From positions 62,001 through 126,000 of the forward strand of contig NZ_CANLWM010000001.1 of NCBI RefSeq assembly GCF_947494875.1: 64,000 bases of DNA. Direction: 5' to 3'. This DNA comes from an uncultured Williamsia sp. GTDB taxonomy: Bacteria; Actinomycetota; Actinomycetes; Mycobacteriales; Mycobacteriaceae. The translations under genes and the position numbers were made by a program. Each line of letters starts with the position of its first letter. Positions within the stretch are counted from its first letter, which is position 1. The notes under the pieces were generated by a model. It ran no database searches. It was not told the origin of the DNA and saw nothing but the letters and a program-made list of their open reading frames with translations. This document shows, in pieces, positions 61,770 to 64,000 of this stretch.

Positions 61770-61986
61770 TCGCGAGGCGCGGCCGGCGGCCGAATGCCCG
61801 GTTTCGGCGACCACGGCTCATTGTGTTCGGTGCAGTCACCTCGATGGATTGGTCCTCGAATCAGTTTGTTCTCGTTGCCGATTCCGTTGCCTCACCTGTG
61901 CTTTAGTGGCGAAGCGTCCTGGATCGGTTGGGGGCGTCTCGCGGCGGCCGGCCGGTCGCCTGCCCGCCACCATCAGGGGAATTCCT

Positions 61987-62946
61987 ATGTTCGATCGCAA
62001 GTTCATCGCGTCTGCCATCGACAACAGCGCCGAGAACGGCGTCGACCGCCGCAGGTTCATGCGCGCCGCCGGCCTGACCGGGCTCGGCGCGACCGCCGCG
62101 ATGGTCGCCGGCACCGCCGTCGCCCAGGCGGGTGGCCCGCCCATCCCGCCGCAGGCCGGCGACTTCGTCCCGCCGCCCGTCGGGCCGATCACCGACGGCG
62201 CGATCCTCAACTTCGCGCTGAATCTCGAGTACCTGGAGGCGGAGTTCTACCACCGCGCGGTGTTCGGTACCGGCATCCCCGCCAACCTGCTGCCGGGCAA
62301 GGGCCGTTTCGGTCAGGTGACGGGTGGTCGCAAGGTGTCATTCGCGACGCCGGCGGTTGCCGCGTACGCGAAGGAGATCGCCCAGGACGAGCTCGCGCAC
62401 GTCGCGTTCCTGCGCAAGGCGCTCGGCAGCGCGGCCGTCGCGCGTCCGGCGATCGATCTGGATGCCAGCTTCACCGCAGCCGCGAAGGCGGCGGGACTGG
62501 TCAGTGGCAACCAGCGGTTCGACGCCTTCGCCAACGAGGACAATTTTCTGCTGGCATCCTTCGTCTTCGAGGACGTGGGGGTCACCGCGTACAAGGGTGC
62601 TGCGCCGCTGGTGCAGAACAAGACGTACCTCGATGCCGCGGCGGGCATCCTCGCCGTCGAGGCCTACCACGCAGGGATCATCCGGACCAGCCTGTACAAC
62701 AAGGGACTGATCTCCGAGGCCAACGCCATCTCGACTGCCCGCGACAGCCTCGACGGACCGCAGGACGACGACCAGGGGATCACCCAGAACGGCGTGGCCA
62801 ATCTGGTTCCGACGGATGCCAACGCGCTCGCGTTCGGCCGCACTCCGTTCCAAGTGCTCAACGTCGTGTACCTCAACCCGAAGCCGGCGAACCGCGGCGG
62901 CTTCTTCCCTGTCGGCGTGAACGGTGCGTTGAACTTCAGCCTCTGA
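61987..62946 (+). CDS. Tat-exported ferritin-like protein
   Basis: A 319-residue protein. The twin-arginine signal [20 protein letters not shown] ends near AQAGG, so it is exported folded. The mature part is a ferritin-like (Ferritin_2 type) four-helix bundle: [28 protein letters not shown] and [14 protein letters not shown] supply Glu/His ligands. A di-iron or other metal site outside the membrane is implied. AGGGGA precedes ATG 61987. It stands alone. Confidence 0.87.
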   Translation: MFDRKFIASAIDNSAENGVDRRRFMRAAGLTGLGATAAMVAGTAVAQAGGPPIPPQAGDFVPPPVGPITDGAILNFALNLEYLEAEFYHRAVFGTGIPANLLPGKGRFGQVTGGRKVSFATPAVAAYAKEIAQDELAHVAFLRKALGSAAVARPAIDLDASFTAAAKAAGLVSGNQRFDAFANEDNFLLASFVFEDVGVTAYKGAAPLVQNKTYLDAAAGILAVEAYHAGIIRTSLYNKGLISEANAISTARDSLDGPQDDDQGITQNGVANLVPTDANALAFGRTPFQVLNVVYLNPKPANRGGFFPVGVNGALNFSL

Positions 62947-63380
62947 CGGGGATCGCGACACACGGACCCGCTCCACGCCGTCGAAGGATCACAGATCGGC
63001 GTTCCGCCAGACCAATCCGCAAGCAGGTCGGGGACGAACCACATCTGTATCGGGCGAGGTCGAGGACGCTGTCCCGCTCCCGCAACGCAGCACCTCCGAG
63101 TTCGATGCGTCGGCAACGCTTTTCGTCTCTTTCGTGCGTTGGTTCAATACTGCGGGCCGCTGTTCCGTTGGGGAATGGTCGCGGTCCGCACGTGGGTGGC
63201 CCGGCGGACCCGGGCCACCCACACCCGGTGAGGCCTACGAAAAGAAGTTCTCCCCTTCACCAAGCCGCAACACATCGTGCTCCGAATGACTCATCAACGC
63301 CTCGCCGAGACATTCCCGGCGAGCGCGGACGATCAGTGGCGGTCCGCGTCACAAGAACCCAACGCAAGGACACTCATCCC
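62947..63380. other. 434-bp intergenic region with one strong hairpin
   Basis: No convincing gene is found. A 77-residue minus-strand frame (62989-63222) has no family look and no ribosome site. The only structure is the 12-bp hairpin at 63191-63221. AAGGA at 63366-63370 belongs to the lipoprotein gene that follows. Confidence 0.6.
63191..63221. terminator. 12-bp perfect hairpin
   Basis: GTGGGTGGCCCG (63191-63202) and CGGGCCACCCAC (63210-63221) enclose a seven-base loop. It lies 245 bp after the ferritin-like stop, which is far for a terminator; a small transcript end is possible. Confidence 0.45.
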
Positions 63381-64000
63381 ATGAAGATCTCGTATCGCAA
63401 GACCGTGGTCGCCGCGGCCATCGCCGCCGTCGCCATCCTCCCCGCCGCCGCCTGCTCCAGCGACGACTCGTCCTCGGGCAGCTCGTCGTCCACCGCCGCG
63501 TCGGCCTCCGCCCCGGAATCGTCTGCCGCACAGAGCACCCCGGCACCGGTGGCCACCGTCCCGGCCCTCACCGGTCGCGACACCGCCGTCGCCCTGGACA
63601 CCGGCTTCACCGACGCCCTCACCGCCCTCAAGCTCACCCCCGGCGTGGTCGGCGGCGCCAAGCTCGAGAACGGCTCGCTGGTCTTCCCGATCACCGGCGG
63701 CAACGTCACCTACTACACGCCCGGATCGATCCAGCCCTACGTGCAGGGCATCATCAACCACCAGGGCGCCGGGTTCTCCCTCACCGGTGGCGGCAAGACC
63801 GTCGACATCACCAACCTGACCATCGACCCGGGCACCTCCAAGCTCATGGCCGACGTCAGCGTCGACGGCACCGTCGCCGCCACCCAGGCGATCGTGTTCG
63901 ACCTCGACGGCAGCACCCTCAAGCCGCTGCAGACCAACCCCGACGGCACCGCCGTCCTCGAGGGCACCCGCGTGCTGATCTCCGAGACAGCAGCCGGCCT
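63381..64000 (+). CDS. lipoprotein, 3' end cut by window edge
   Basis: 206 residues are visible. The signal peptide MKISYRKTVVAAAIAAVAIL ends in a lipobox with Cys25 (LPAAACSSDD). A Ser/Ala/Pro linker follows (~27-60). The folded part (DTGFTDALTALKLTPGVVGG, LVFPITGGNVTYYTPGS, FSLTGGGKTVDITNLTIDPG) is beta-rich and resembles HtaA-type domains loosely; I would not assign it. AAGGA ten bases before the ATG supports the start. Confidence 0.8.
   Translation, partial: MKISYRKTVVAAAIAAVAILPAAACSSDDSSSGSSSSTAASASAPESSAAQSTPAPVATVPALTGRDTAVALDTGFTDALTALKLTPGVVGGAKLENGSLVFPITGGNVTYYTPGSIQPYVQGIINHQGAGFSLTGGGKTVDITNLTIDPGTSKLMADVSVDGTVAATQAIVFDLDGSTLKPLQTNPDGTAVLEGTRVLISETAAG

Noticed and set aside
62989-63222. 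77-residue minus-strand frame in the intergenic region
   Set aside because: No ribosome site, no family resemblance, and it spans the strong hairpin at 63191-63221.

Overview
The window is high-GC actinobacterial DNA (Mycobacteriales). It keeps, in order, a gene set whose order I recall from Mycobacterium tuberculosis: murT-gatD, recR, ybaB, a small SRPBCC gene, an FAD oxidoreductase plus a CFA-type methyltransferase, dnaX, aspC, the SRP RNA, tRNA-Ser, then a LigD-type polymerase next to ligC. Many extra genes lie between these markers. I therefore read it as a non-tuberculosis member of the order (Gordonia/Williamsia/Mycolicibacterium-like). The species cannot be fixed from sequence reading alone.

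Layout. 1-7.5 kb: a truncated acyl-CoA ligase diverging from a Baeyer-Villiger-type monooxygenase, an ABM-fold gene, a LysR/EamA pair, and murT-gatD for peptidoglycan amidation. 7.5-13.8 kb: a block holding a huge secreted glycine-rich PGRS-like protein and a divergent AAA-LuxR regulator. A diverged copy of the gatD 3' end and a recR fragment lie at its far edge, so it looks like an insertion into the old gatD/phosphotransferase junction. 13.8-22 kb: phosphotransferase, P-loop kinase, recR, ybaB, an Imm10-like gene, rluA, SRPBCC, OsmC, and an FAD oxidoreductase/methyltransferase pair. 22-29.5 kb: dnaX, two related GT87 mannosyltransferases around an SDR, aspC, SRP RNA and tRNA-Ser. 29.5-34 kb: accessory genes, namely a Cys-rich winged-helix-like protein, a small secreted protein, a DUF222/HNH (13E12-type) endonuclease, and a seven-repeat RCC1-like propeller coupled to a methyltransferase.

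34-42 kb: a leucine-type catabolic operon (accD-accA-fadE), a PEP mutase-like enzyme, a paired SMR exporter and a YdeI/DUF1905 protein. 42-48 kb: a LysR gene divergent from a five-gene CoA catabolic operon (CaiB-type CoA transferase, two acyl-CoA dehydrogenases, a YWTD propeller, a 3-hydroxyacyl-CoA dehydrogenase). 48-64 kb: secreted proteins, a secreted hydrolase coupled to a GT1 glycosyltransferase, a LysR/amidase pair, a TetR/EamA pair, DoxX, an epoxide hydrolase-like protein, LigD-type polymerase, LigC, Nudix, an F420-type oxidoreductase, a Tat-exported ferritin-like protein and a truncated lipoprotein.

Most neighbours overlap by ATGA/GTGA or sit a few bases apart, so operons can be read directly. 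Several divergent promoters carry clear inverted repeats. The least ordinary signals are the PGRS/LuxR block with its flanking gene relics, and a family of 21-bp repeats present in three separate intergenic regions.
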